Of a stretch of 64,000 nucleotides of DNA, positions 1 to 7,772 are shown piece after piece; positions within the stretch are counted from its first letter, which is position 1; each line of letters opens with the position of its first letter. A program made the position numbers and the translations under genes. This DNA is from JBCDHN01 sp965224535 (lineage in GTDB: Bacteria; Verrucomicrobiota; Verrucomicrobiia; Verrucomicrobiales; DEV007). Location of the stretch: positions 136,764 to 200,763 of the forward strand of contig CBDCZR010000025.1 in assembly GCA_965224535.1 (NCBI GenBank), given 5' to 3'. The notes under the pieces were generated by a model, which saw only the letters and a list, made by a program, of their open reading frames with translations, ran no database searches and had not been told where the DNA came from.

Positions 1-2
1 CG

Positions 3-18
3 GCGGCGGGGTTGTAGG
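3..18. repeat. 16-bp direct repeat, left copy
   Basis: The 16-mer GCGGCGGGGTTGTAGG occurs here and again at 1553-1568 in the same orientation. The two copies bracket the whole accessory island (toxin-antitoxin genes, HRDC gene, FGE fragment). They could be attachment or recombination repeats, or a piece of coding sequence duplicated by a deletion event. The identity is seen directly; the role is inference. Confidence 0.5.
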
Positions 19-90
19 GCGGTGGTGACACAGAATCTCGTCCTAACCTAACACTCGCACAGGACCGATGCGACAGATTGCAAATCTGTG

Positions 91-398
91 TCACGCAGGA
101 GCCGCTTTGGACAGTTTTTCGGGGCGCTTTCCAAGCTTCTTGCGATCCAAAGTCGTGATCTGATGGCAAACCGCGATGCTGTCATGCTTCAGGCCACCGT
201 CGCCCGCGGCAACCAATACCGCGGATGGACCTCGCTGTGCTTGGGCGGTCGATTTCGAGAAGGAAACGACGATGATGGAACGCCACCGTGGATTATCGTT
301 AAACCGCCATGGGAGACCACGACGACGGGACGGTTTCCCTGCTGCTCGGAACTGGAACGCGGCTGCAACGTGGCCATGTAAACGTCGCCTCGCTTCAC
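91..398 (-). pseudogene. MazF/PemK-type endoribonuclease toxin, frameshifted
   Basis: The N-terminal part reads VKRGDVYMATLQPRSSSEQQ then NRPVVVVSHGG, the classical opening of MazF/PemK mRNA interferases. Near position 300 the frame changes: after SHGG the downstream frame reads FNDNPRWRSIIVVSFS and GDGGLKHDSIAVCHQI, again typical MazF, and ends with TGA at 91-93. One missing base after GGTTT explains the break. The probable GTG start at 398 overlaps the antitoxin stop as GTGA, so the two were translationally coupled. As written the toxin is inactive; a sequencing error would restore a protein of roughly 100 residues. Confidence 0.8.
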
Positions 399-634
399 GA
401 TTCGTCGTCGTCGGTCAGGCACTCAATTCCGGCGGTCTCCAAATCCTCATCAAGGTCATCAAGCGAGCCCGCATCGCGTTCTGCGTAAGCCGAAATCTCG
501 TCCGCCAATTTTTGGCGTCTGTTTCCCGCTTGGAGCAATCTCAGCGCCTCCTCCACCATATTCTCGGGCGAATCGTAGTTCCCTGCCGAGACGTTGCGGC
601 GCACATACTCCCATGTGGCGATGTGTTTGATCAC
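395..634 (-). CDS. ParD-like antitoxin partner of the MazF-type toxin
   Basis: A 79-residue acidic protein. The segment EYVRRNVSAGNYDSPENMVE followed by EALRLLQ resembles ParD/ribbon-helix-helix antitoxins (the 'SGRYxSxSEVVREALRLLE' region), and the tail ends in a run of Asp/Glu. It lies directly upstream of the mazF-like gene and overlaps it by GTGA. Its own GTG start overlaps the stop of the HRDC gene in the same way, so the three genes form a tight string. Expected role: bind and neutralise the toxin and autoregulate. A ParD-type antitoxin with a MazF-type toxin is a hybrid pairing; the antitoxin family call is only moderately sure. Confidence 0.6.
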   Translation of the reverse strand: MIKHIATWEYVRRNVSAGNYDSPENMVEEALRLLQAGNRRQKLADEISAYAERDAGSLDDLDEDLETAGIECLTDDDES

Positions 635-1059
635 GAGGCCAGCTCCACGACAAAGCGCTCGGCGTATTTTTCGACTCTCGACGGTCCCACCCCGTCAATT
701 TTGCCGATTCCCGCGGCATTCTTCACCTTTTGCCTTACCATTTCGGCCAACTGCTCGTTGGTGAAAATGGCGTAGGGCGGAACGCCATCCGCTTCGGCGA
801 TTTTCTTGCGCAATTCGCGAAGACGGGCAAAGACCTCTAACTGCTCCGGCTCCAGCACCTCGCGGTAGTCGATGCGTTCGCGTCCGCCATTGCTCTTGGA
901 TTTGGCGGGATTGACCCCGCCCGCTACGAATTCCACGGCGTAGCTCCAAAACGACTGATCGCCCGCAACGACAAACTCCCGGTCCACCCGGATCACGCTG
1001 GTTTGGCTCAAGAAGGCGTTGAGTTGTTTTTCGGCCTCATCCGCATGGCGGCAGGGCAC
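631..1059 (-). CDS. HRDC-domain protein of the DGR-accessory type
   Basis: About 142 residues. The C-terminal half is an HRDC domain: YREVLEPEQLEVFARLRELR, then PPYAIFTNEQLAEMVRQK and a final IGKIDGVGPSRVEKYAERF. The N-terminal half (LNAFLSQTSVIRVDREFV, then SFWSYAVEF) matches the small HRDC proteins that accompany reverse transcriptases in diversity-generating retroelements, where they are thought to assist retrohoming or bind nucleic acid. A GTG at 1059 gives the start used here, but the usual N-terminal FFxIP-like strand seems to lie further upstream where no good start exists, so the 5' end may be damaged. Stop overlaps the antitoxin start. No RT gene is next to it. Confidence 0.75.
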   Translation of the reverse strand: MPCRHADEAEKQLNAFLSQTSVIRVDREFVVAGDQSFWSYAVEFVAGGVNPAKSKSNGGRERIDYREVLEPEQLEVFARLRELRKKIAEADGVPPYAIFTNEQLAEMVRQKVKNAAGIGKIDGVGPSRVEKYAERFVVELAS

Positions 1060-1136
1060 CGACCCAAGAGCGGTACCCTGTAAAAATCCAAAAAAACTCC
1101 CGAGCCGCTACGCGGCTTTCCTGCTTCCCGCACTCC

Positions 1137-1205
1137 GCAAGGATGACAAGCGCATCCGTCCGCTTGGCTCCGCCTGCGCTCCCTTGATGCCCTTGTCATC
1201 CTTGC
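1137..1205. repeat. 20-bp imperfect inverted repeat (stem-loop)
   Basis: Arms at 1137-1156 (GCAAGGATGACAAGCGCATC) and 1186-1205 are complementary at 19 of 20 positions around a 29-base loop. It sits between the FGE fragment stop and the HRDC gene. DGR target genes often have a hairpin just after the variable region that promotes retrohoming, so the placement is suggestive. It is far longer than the usual DGR stem, so it could equally be a transposon end or a terminator without a U tract. Confidence 0.55.
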
Positions 1206-1211
1206 TCCGTT

Positions 1212-1239
1212 CCTGCCTGCCTGCCTGCCTGCCTGCCTG
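1212..1239. repeat. (CCTG)7 tetranucleotide microsatellite
   Basis: Seven exact tandem copies of CCTG, placed about 20 bases downstream (on the minus strand) of the stop codon of the FGE fragment. Tetranucleotide runs of this length are prone to slippage. It is outside any convincing reading frame, so phase variation of a protein is not supported. Confidence 0.8.
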
Positions 1240-1258
1240 GCTTGCCTGGACTGCTTGC

Positions 1259-1492
1259 TTACGGAAGGGAGACTGCGGGCCGAAAACCGAGGTCGTTGCC
1301 CGCGAAGCCCGGCGTGAACATGCTGCGGTAGGCCGAGCGGCAGCGCCGCCCGGCGTTGTCGTCCCAGCCGCCGCCGCGCTTCACCCGGTACGAACCCGTC
1401 CCGGGACCTGTCGGATCAGTCACTGGCCCACTAGCATAGTCGCCATACCAATCCTGGCACCACTCAAAGACATTGCCATGCATGTCCAGCAA
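1259..1492 (-). pseudogene. C-terminal fragment of FGE-sulfatase-domain protein (DGR target type)
   Basis: The fragment reads LDMHGNVFEWCQDWYGDYAS, PTGPGTGSYRVKRGGGW and a final NDLGFRPAVSLP, the C-terminal third of a formylglycine-generating-enzyme (FGE/SUMF) fold. The upstream part is lost: before LLDMHGN the expected SPVGSFxPNAWG-like stretch is visible only in another frame (SPFGS near 1507), so there is a frameshift and then unrelated sequence. FGE domains are one of the commonest target folds of diversity-generating retroelements. Residues 40-68 have the codon pattern of a DGR variable region (separate entry). It has no start of its own and is probably not expressed. Confidence 0.75.
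1292..1363 (-). other. Putative DGR variable region (adenine-mutagenised codons)
   Basis: Read on the minus strand from the Trp of RGGGW to the Leu of LGF, the deviating codons are GAC GAC AAC, GGG, CGG/CGC, AGC, ATG, TTC, TTC, GCG, GGC, AAC, GAC, separated by an invariant CRSAYR and TPG. FGE-type DGR templates known to me encode mostly Asn (AAC) and Arg (AGG) at exactly these positions (NNNAR.C, NRNTPGNRNNN). Each observed codon can be derived from AAC or AGG by changing adenines only, while the third base stays C or G. This is what RT-dependent A-to-N mutagenesis leaves. The template itself is not in the window. Confidence 0.6.
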
Positions 1493-1552
1493 TCCCCAGG
1501 CGGGCTTCCGAATGGCGACAACTCGGACGTGCGCAAAGCGTTTCAGGAGGCT

Positions 1553-1568
1553 GCGGCGGGGTTGTAGG
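1553..1568. repeat. 16-bp direct repeat, right copy
   Basis: Identical to 3-18. It lies between the broken 5' end of the FGE fragment and the stop of the double sulfatase gene, so together the two copies delimit the accessory island. Confidence 0.5.
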
Positions 1569-1626
1569 CGCGCGACATCTCAATTCGCCTTAAATCCCAG
1601 GGATTCCATCCTCTCATCAACAGAGA

Positions 1627-4600
1627 TTACCTCTCCTGCGGATCCACCAGGCTGATGGCGCGCTGGTCCGTGCCTTTTGCGCGTACGTCACCCAGTTCGG
1701 CGCGGATGGCTTCCGCGTGCTGCTGTAAGCGTGCGACCACCTCAGGGTGCTGGTCAGCAATGTTTCGTTTTTCGCCAAGGTCAGCGTCCAGGTCGAACAA
1801 CGCAGGTCGATCGAGGGTGACGAAGACTCTCCCCGGACCGCGCTTTTTGCACCAGAACGGTTGATCCTGCGCTGCCCGGGGCAGATGCAGTTTCCAGTCG
1901 CCCTCGCGGACGGCCTGCAAGTTGACGCCGTTGTAGTAGTAGAGAAGCTCGTGTGGCGACGTGGTCTGTTCGCCCAGAAGAATGGGCAGAATGTTTTTCC
2001 CGTCGATTTTGCGGTCGCCAGGCAGATCGACACCGGCGAGCCCACAAAACAGCGGCAGCAAATCCATGCTGGTCAGCGTGAGGTCGGACACTTGTCCGGG
2101 CGCGATTTTTCCGGGCCAGCGAAAGATGCCGGGCACGCGGTGGCCGCCTTCCATCGTGCAATATTTTCCGCCGTTCAAGCCGCCCGCAAATCCTTGCCGG
2201 GTCGGGCCGTTGTCGGACGTAAAGACAACGAGCGTGTTTTCATCGAGGCCGGCATCCGCCAGCGCTTTCATGATGCGGCCGGTGCTATGATCCAGTTCCT
2301 TGATTACGTCGCCATACTTGCCCTTTCCGGATGTGCCGACGAAGTCTTTGTTTGGGAGGATCGGCGTGTGCGGGATGTGGTGGGAAAAGTAGATGAAGAA
2401 CGGTTCGTCGCCCTCCTTTTGCCGTTCGATAAACGCGACCACCTCGTCAGTATAGCGCGTGGTCAATTCCTGGAAGGGAACATCCCTGGCTTCGACCTTC
2501 CTACCGCGGTAGAGAGTGTTGTGATTAGTGCCGCGCGATTTCGCAAAGTTGCTCGGAATGCCAAGGTGCTCGTCGAAGCCGGCATCGATCGGGTGCGAGC
2601 CCTTTACACCGATGCCCAAGTGCCACTTGCCGACCATCAGGGAACGATAGCCGGCGGGCTCGAGCAGTTCGGGGATGGTGATCTCTTCGGCGGCGAATCC
2701 GTAGTTTAGATACTTCGGAAAGTTCGCGTTTCTGGCGACCGGCATGCCGCAGCGCATCGGATAGCGACCGGTCAGCAGCGCGGCGCGTGATGGGCTGCAA
2801 ACATTGGCCGGAACGAAAAAATCGATGCTGCGCAAACCTTCCGCCGCCAGCTTGTCGATGTTCGGCGTATCGACGCCGTTCGGATTGTAGCAGCTGATGT
2901 CGCCGTAGCCGAGATCGTCGGCGAAAATGACGACGAAGTTGGGCTTTCTTGCCTTGCTATCCTTTGAGGCCGCTTGATCAGGAGCGGCGACCGGTTCGCC
3001 GTGCGCAGAAAAATCATCGGCGTTGAGATGTCCCCAACCACCGGTTGCGCGATCGACGATCTTGAATCGAACCGTGTCGCCTTTCCATTTCGAGACGTCC
3101 CACACGACTCGCCGCATGCGGTGATCCCGCGATCCTCCGGATTTCTGCAAGATGTCTCCCGAATCGGCATCGACGAGCGCGACGAAGAGATTTTTCTCGT
3201 CGTAGCCGCCGGAGACGAGAAAGGCGACCTTGTCTCCGGTCAGCATAAAGGCAGGTGATTTGACGACGCCGATTTGAGTATCGGCGAGAGGCTTTCCATC
3301 GCCGGGAACCAGGGTCGAAAGGTGGTGGCTGCCGTGTCTCGCGAATGGCGCGTCCTTTTTTCTGGCCAGGGAGGGGAGCGTGGTCACTGGTTCGCCAAGC
3401 TCGCCCTCGGTGACCGTCCATCCGTCGAGCGTGCCCGATTCGAAGCTGTAGCGGAGATTTCCGACGGGCTTGAACTCGTCGTATTTACTGAGGGGCGGGC
3501 CTCCCGCATTGGCTGTCCTGTTTTCCACTCTCAGGCCTGGCGCTTGCCGTGCCTCTTTGATAGTGGCCGCCATTTCCTGAGCGATCTCAGGATAATCATA
3601 GTACACGTTCTTTGTTTGGTTGACGTCGGCCTCGAGGTCGTAGAGCTGCGCCGGTGGAGCGTCCTCTTTGATTTTGCCGTCTTCGATATCGCTGTTCGGA
3701 GTGCCGACTAGCGTCGTTACCGCGGCGCCTCCCCAGGCGTGCTGGCTTGGTTTGGAGCCTCGAAATCCGCCGTCGCTTCTCGCGGGAATATACATCCACT
3801 TGCCTCTCCGCAGAGCCATGTGAGTAGGCTTGTTGGGAGTCATAAACATCTCCGTGCGCAGAGGCTCGCCTGGATTCTCCACCAACGCCGGAAGCATGTT
3901 GATACTATCTTTGGAATCATCCAATTCTTGACCTGTTAGGGCAGAAACCGTCGCCAACAAGTCAACGCTGCAAAGCAATTGATCGGAAACACTGCCCGCT
4001 TCAATCTTCCCTGGCCACCAAGCGATAAACGGCACACGATGCCCGCCTTCCCAGATGCCAAATTTCGAACCTAGCAGATCGCCGTTGATCTTGTGCCCCA
4101 TTTTTGCAGCAACACGGCCTCCTAGATTGAACATACCGCCATTGTCACTGGTAAAAATCACCAGGGTGTTGTCCGCAGCGCCAGTCTCTTGGAGCGTCTT
4201 CATCACTTCACCGACAATCCAGTCGAGTTCGTGGACGAAATCGCCGTAGACGCCGCATTCGCTGGTGCCCTGGAACTGTTTGGCCGGGGTGAACGGGTGA
4301 TGCACGTTTGTCGTTGCAAAATACAAGAAGAAAGGCTTCTCCTCGCGTGATTTGATCCACTCGGTCGCCTTTTCGGTCAATTTGGCGCCGACTTCGTAAT
4401 CATTGAACAATTTGTGCGCCTCAACGGCCCCGCTGAAGCGATTCGCGCTGCGTTGCGCGGCCTCGGGCGTGATTGGGGTGATCGGCGTCGGTTTTCTTTT
4501 CGAGCCTCTGCCAAGATAGACCAGCGGATCCGCGGGATCACCGCCAACCACGCGATCGTTCTCGACATATACGTAGGGCGGAGCGCTGTTCACCACGGGC

Positions 4601-5082
4601 ATCCCAAAATAATAGTCAAAGCCGAGATCCTGAGGCCCTGGACGCAAAGGTTCCTGCCAATCGTTGGTTCCCTCGCCGAAACCCAAATGCCATTTGCCGA
4701 TTACCGCGGTATCGTAGCCGCCATTCTTGAAAACATCGGCAATCGTTAGGGTCTCCGTGCCAATCAGCAATGGCGAAGGAACGGGCGCCGGTCCCCACAA
4801 CCCTTTGCCGCCGTTTGCGCGAAAAGGATATTCCCCCGTTAACAAACCATAGCGCGAGGGTGTGCATACAGCGGATGCCGAATGCGCATCGGTAAACCTC
4901 CGTCCCTCGGCTGCGAGTTTATCGATATTCGGAGTCTTGAGCTTGGTTGCGCCGTAGCAACCGAGATCGCCGTAGCCGAGGTCATCGGCGAAGATGAGCA
5001 CGACGTTGGGAGGTTCTGCGTGCGCCACCTGACAGATGATAATGCCAAGGCACGCTAGAGCAAAAATCGTTCGCTTGTTCAT
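1627..5082 (-). CDS. Tandem double arylsulfatase with central beta-sandwich
   Basis: About 1151 residues from the ATG at 5082 (the longer frame starts at a TTG). A signal peptide (MNKRTIFALACLGIIICQ, cleaved after AHA) is followed by a type I sulfatase with IFADDLGYGDLG metal ligands and the formylglycine motif CTPSR at residue 73. A linker of about 150 residues (LRYSFESGTLDGWTVTEGEL onward) looks like a galactose-binding or LamG-like beta sandwich. A second complete sulfatase follows, with IFADDLGYGDIS and CSPSR near residue 759. Both nucleophile cysteines fit C-x-P-x-R and need FGE or anSME maturation. Expected to remove sulfate from polysaccharides in the periplasm. The fusion of two active modules is unusual. 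Confidence 0.9.
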   Translation of the reverse strand: MNKRTIFALACLGIIICQVAHAEPPNVVLIFADDLGYGDLGCYGATKLKTPNIDKLAAEGRRFTDAHSASAVCTPSRYGLLTGEYPFRANGGKGLWGPAPVPSPLLIGTETLTIADVFKNGGYDTAVIGKWHLGFGEGTNDWQEPLRPGPQDLGFDYYFGMPVVNSAPPYVYVENDRVVGGDPADPLVYLGRGSKRKPTPITPITPEAAQRSANRFSGAVEAHKLFNDYEVGAKLTEKATEWIKSREEKPFFLYFATTNVHHPFTPAKQFQGTSECGVYGDFVHELDWIVGEVMKTLQETGAADNTLVIFTSDNGGMFNLGGRVAAKMGHKINGDLLGSKFGIWEGGHRVPFIAWWPGKIEAGSVSDQLLCSVDLLATVSALTGQELDDSKDSINMLPALVENPGEPLRTEMFMTPNKPTHMALRRGKWMYIPARSDGGFRGSKPSQHAWGGAAVTTLVGTPNSDIEDGKIKEDAPPAQLYDLEADVNQTKNVYYDYPEIAQEMAATIKEARQAPGLRVENRTANAGGPPLSKYDEFKPVGNLRYSFESGTLDGWTVTEGELGEPVTTLPSLARKKDAPFARHGSHHLSTLVPGDGKPLADTQIGVVKSPAFMLTGDKVAFLVSGGYDEKNLFVALVDADSGDILQKSGGSRDHRMRRVVWDVSKWKGDTVRFKIVDRATGGWGHLNADDFSAHGEPVAAPDQAASKDSKARKPNFVVIFADDLGYGDISCYNPNGVDTPNIDKLAAEGLRSIDFFVPANVCSPSRAALLTGRYPMRCGMPVARNANFPKYLNYGFAAEEITIPELLEPAGYRSLMVGKWHLGIGVKGSHPIDAGFDEHLGIPSNFAKSRGTNHNTLYRGRKVEARDVPFQELTTRYTDEVVAFIERQKEGDEPFFIYFSHHIPHTPILPNKDFVGTSGKGKYGDVIKELDHSTGRIMKALADAGLDENTLVVFTSDNGPTRQGFAGGLNGGKYCTMEGGHRVPGIFRWPGKIAPGQVSDLTLTSMDLLPLFCGLAGVDLPGDRKIDGKNILPILLGEQTTSPHELLYYYNGVNLQAVREGDWKLHLPRAAQDQPFWCKKRGPGRVFVTLDRPALFDLDADLGEKRNIADQHPEVVARLQQHAEAIRAELGDVRAKGTDQRAISLVDPQER

Positions 5083-5132
5083 TGGAAAAATAGGGGTCAA
5101 TCGCTAAAGCCGAGAATTCCGGCTAAAACCAG

Positions 5133-6968
5133 CTAAAACCCGGTCACATTCTCCAGTGCCGCCAATCCCCGCAGGATTTTGAGCTGTCCCTGGTTGCGCC
5201 GGGTCAACCGCACGAAGTGCTCTTCGTATTGGCCGATGTCTTCTTCCTCACCCAAGAACAGTACCAGGTGGATTTTGGGGCGATCGGCCTTGAACGTGCC
5301 GTAGAGGGCCTTGACCACGTTGCCGATGTGCTTTTCCACGTCTTCCGGCGTGTAGGGCATGGGCCGCTCAATGTCCAGATCCGCCATGCTGGGACCCGGC
5401 GGCGGATCCTGACTTCGCGTGCCGCGCGGGGGACGTGCGCCGGGGGTGACTTTGCGGACCAAATCGCCGAAATTCAGCACAACCTTGGGCGCCAATCCCT
5501 TTTCCCGGCGCGCTTCATTTTCCTGGCGCAACCATTCCCGCGCGCGTTCCTGGGCTTTGCGCCAGGCGGCCACTTCCGCCGGGTCGTAGGTTACCTTGAT
5601 GTCCAGCTTGGCCACTTCTTCGCGGTGTTGGGCCCGGGCCTCAGCCCATTTGGCCTCATCTTCGGCGGTCAGACGCCGGTTCATGCCGCCCCAGCCGTTA
5701 CTGATGCAAAAAATGGCGTTCACGTCTTGTTCCAGCGCGGCCTGGATGGCCTTGGAGTAGTAGGCGATATCCTGGTGATCGATGGGCTCGGCGCCCGGCT
5801 TCACGCCCTCCACCGTGTAATCTTCCTGCAAGCCCAGGGCCTCGTAGCTGCGGTTGAGCGGGTCCAACCATTTGGTGGCGCGGTAGACGTTAGACGGCAG
5901 GGCCCTAACCGGCTCGCTGCGAAACATGGAGAGCCGTTTGCCCTGAAAAACGATGATGTTGAAGGCCGTGCCGCGGTTCAATCCACCGAGCATGGCGCCG
6001 ATTTCCGCCTTGACCTTGTCGTAGGCGAACATGCCGCCTTTTTCGTCGATCAACATGGCCGGATTCGCGTCGACCAAAAACGCGATGCGCCGTCCGCCGC
6101 CTTCGATCCCAAAAAAGCTGACGGCTGACTCCACGCCTTCACCATCGAAGCTGAAACCCAGCGAGGCGCCCACCGCGGTATCGAGCACGTTCACGTCCAG
6201 TTGCTGGCTGTCCTGCTTCACCTCCGGCGCTTTGATGGCCGAGGCGGCGTTTACGGTGATGACTTTGGTGGCGGCCATGGAGGGCGCCGCGGGCGTGGAA
6301 ATTTCCGTCTTTTTGATGATGGTTTTGCGCATCACCTCCTCTTTTTCACCGGGTGGAGCGGGCATGACCGTGATGTGCGGGGCCCGATTGACGGGCACAT
6401 TGATGACGACGAGGGTGAAAAGGACGACCAATCCCAGGTGCAGGACGAGCGCGCTGGTTAGGGCCGATAATTTGCCGCCGGAGGTGCGTGGCCGCCGGCG
6501 TGGCAAAGTGGCAGCCGAATCCACGGCCTCCACCTTGAGGCCCGCGGCCGGTTTTTCCTCGCGCCGGCGGTTGCGCGCGATTTTCAGCGGCCCTGCATCA
6601 TTTTTCGCCGCTTTGGGCTTGGAAAGCCGGTGAGGCTCGGGTTTTGCCGGTTCGCGGTCCTTTTTGCCCCGATACGGCTCCGGTTTGAAGGGCTTGACCA
6701 CCCTGGCCTTGGCGACCAACTGCGGTTTGGCGCCGGCATCGCCGGGATTGAGCACTTTCACCTCCGATTTTCCGGAAAGCGCGGCCCAAAGCCGGCGTTG
6801 CACCGGATACGGCACCGGCCCGTCGGGAGAATCGCGAACCAACTTGCGCGCCCGCTCCAAATCCTCGCCCGCGGCCAATTGCTCGATCAAATCGAGCCGG
6901 AGATCCCAGTTTCCCGGATTTTTCTCCAACTCGCGCATTTGTTGGTCGAGCGTGAACATGGCAACCAT
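5133..6968 (-). CDS. Membrane-anchored protein with von Willebrand A-like domain
   Basis: About 611 residues from an ATG at 6968; a second ATG at 6959 is equally possible, and the TTG at 7067 is less likely. The first 70 residues look like tetratricopeptide-type helices (QQMRELEKNPGNWDLRLDLI). A basic, proline-rich stretch leads to one membrane helix (LSALTSALVLHLGLVVLFTL). The distal half holds a vWA-like fold starting GGGRRIAFLVDANPAMLIDE, where the usual DxSxS metal site is degenerate (DANPAM). Verrucomicrobial genomes carry many such TM-plus-vWA proteins of unknown job. Divergent from the next gene. Function not known. Confidence 0.7.
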   Translation of the reverse strand: MVAMFTLDQQMRELEKNPGNWDLRLDLIEQLAAGEDLERARKLVRDSPDGPVPYPVQRRLWAALSGKSEVKVLNPGDAGAKPQLVAKARVVKPFKPEPYRGKKDREPAKPEPHRLSKPKAAKNDAGPLKIARNRRREEKPAAGLKVEAVDSAATLPRRRPRTSGGKLSALTSALVLHLGLVVLFTLVVINVPVNRAPHITVMPAPPGEKEEVMRKTIIKKTEISTPAAPSMAATKVITVNAASAIKAPEVKQDSQQLDVNVLDTAVGASLGFSFDGEGVESAVSFFGIEGGGRRIAFLVDANPAMLIDEKGGMFAYDKVKAEIGAMLGGLNRGTAFNIIVFQGKRLSMFRSEPVRALPSNVYRATKWLDPLNRSYEALGLQEDYTVEGVKPGAEPIDHQDIAYYSKAIQAALEQDVNAIFCISNGWGGMNRRLTAEDEAKWAEARAQHREEVAKLDIKVTYDPAEVAAWRKAQERAREWLRQENEARREKGLAPKVVLNFGDLVRKVTPGARPPRGTRSQDPPPGPSMADLDIERPMPYTPEDVEKHIGNVVKALYGTFKADRPKIHLVLFLGEEEDIGQYEEHFVRLTRRNQGQLKILRGLAALENVTGF

Positions 6969-7105
6969 AAATCTCTCATCCTCTGCCGATTCTTTCAGCC
7001 AAAGAATGGAAGTTTCTGGCGAGTTTTGACCAGGCGGGTGGTTTTCATGGCGATCGAAGCGTTTCAACCTTGACGCGCCGCCCGCCGGTTTCTTAGGTCA
7101 GGCGC

Positions 7106-7717
7106 ATGGATCTCGCCGCTTTCCTCGCCCAACTTCAGGATCGCGGGGAACTGCCGTTTGCCTCGCCGGAGCCGCTTGCGTTTCAGCGCGACGCCGCGTT
7201 GGAGCAGTTGCGGTTGCTGGACGAGCGCCGGCGCTTGGAAATGGCTCACGAACCGCCGGAATTTCGCCCCGATCCCGCGATTTGGGCGGCTCGGCTGACG
7301 GCGCGGATTTGTCAGTTCCTGGTTTTTCGGGAAATCCCGGCGGAGCAGATCGATGCGGACTTGAACGCGGTTTGCCCGGAAAAGGCGGCCCCGGGGCGGG
7401 TTTACAGCGTCGATTTAACCTTGGGCTGGTTGCCGGATTTGATGCGCCGCGCGGCCGCCATCGCCTCCGCCGATCCTTTGGTGGTCCAGCTTCAGCGCTT
7501 GGCGTGGGAATGGCCGTTGTCGTCGGCCGGCGTGGGCCTACAAATCACCGACGGCGGTCCGGAGCCGGATTTGGAGCCGATTTTGGCAAACGCCGCCTTG
7601 TTGCAGCTTTACGTGGACCGAATCCTGGCCAGCGGCGACCAAACTCGCCTCCATCATCCCGTTGTGGCCGCGGCGGCGCAAGATGCGGCTCTGCTCCCGG
7701 ATGCGGAGGATTCGTGA
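7106..7717 (+). CDS. Uncharacterised protein, possibly of the MoxR-vWA-beta-propeller ternary system (bpX4-like)
   Basis: A 203-residue soluble protein without signal peptide or membrane helix. The pattern WAARLTARICQFLVFREIP, SVDLTLGWLPDLMRRAAAI and LVVQLQRLAWEWPLSSAGVG resembles the bpX4 subunit of MoxR-vWA-beta-propeller ternary systems as I remember it. That is inference without a search. The MoxR ATPase and beta-propeller partners are not in the window; the divergent upstream gene does have a vWA-like domain. ATG start at 7106, 138 bases from the neighbour's likely start. Confidence 0.4.
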   Translation: MDLAAFLAQLQDRGELPFASPEPLAFQRDAALEQLRLLDERRRLEMAHEPPEFRPDPAIWAARLTARICQFLVFREIPAEQIDADLNAVCPEKAAPGRVYSVDLTLGWLPDLMRRAAAIASADPLVVQLQRLAWEWPLSSAGVGLQITDGGPEPDLEPILANAALLQLYVDRILASGDQTRLHHPVVAAAAQDAALLPDAEDS

Positions 7718-7772
7718 AGGCACGGGTGATTTTTCCACTTGGCGCGGGGGCGATTCTCCGTTCCGTGTCGGC

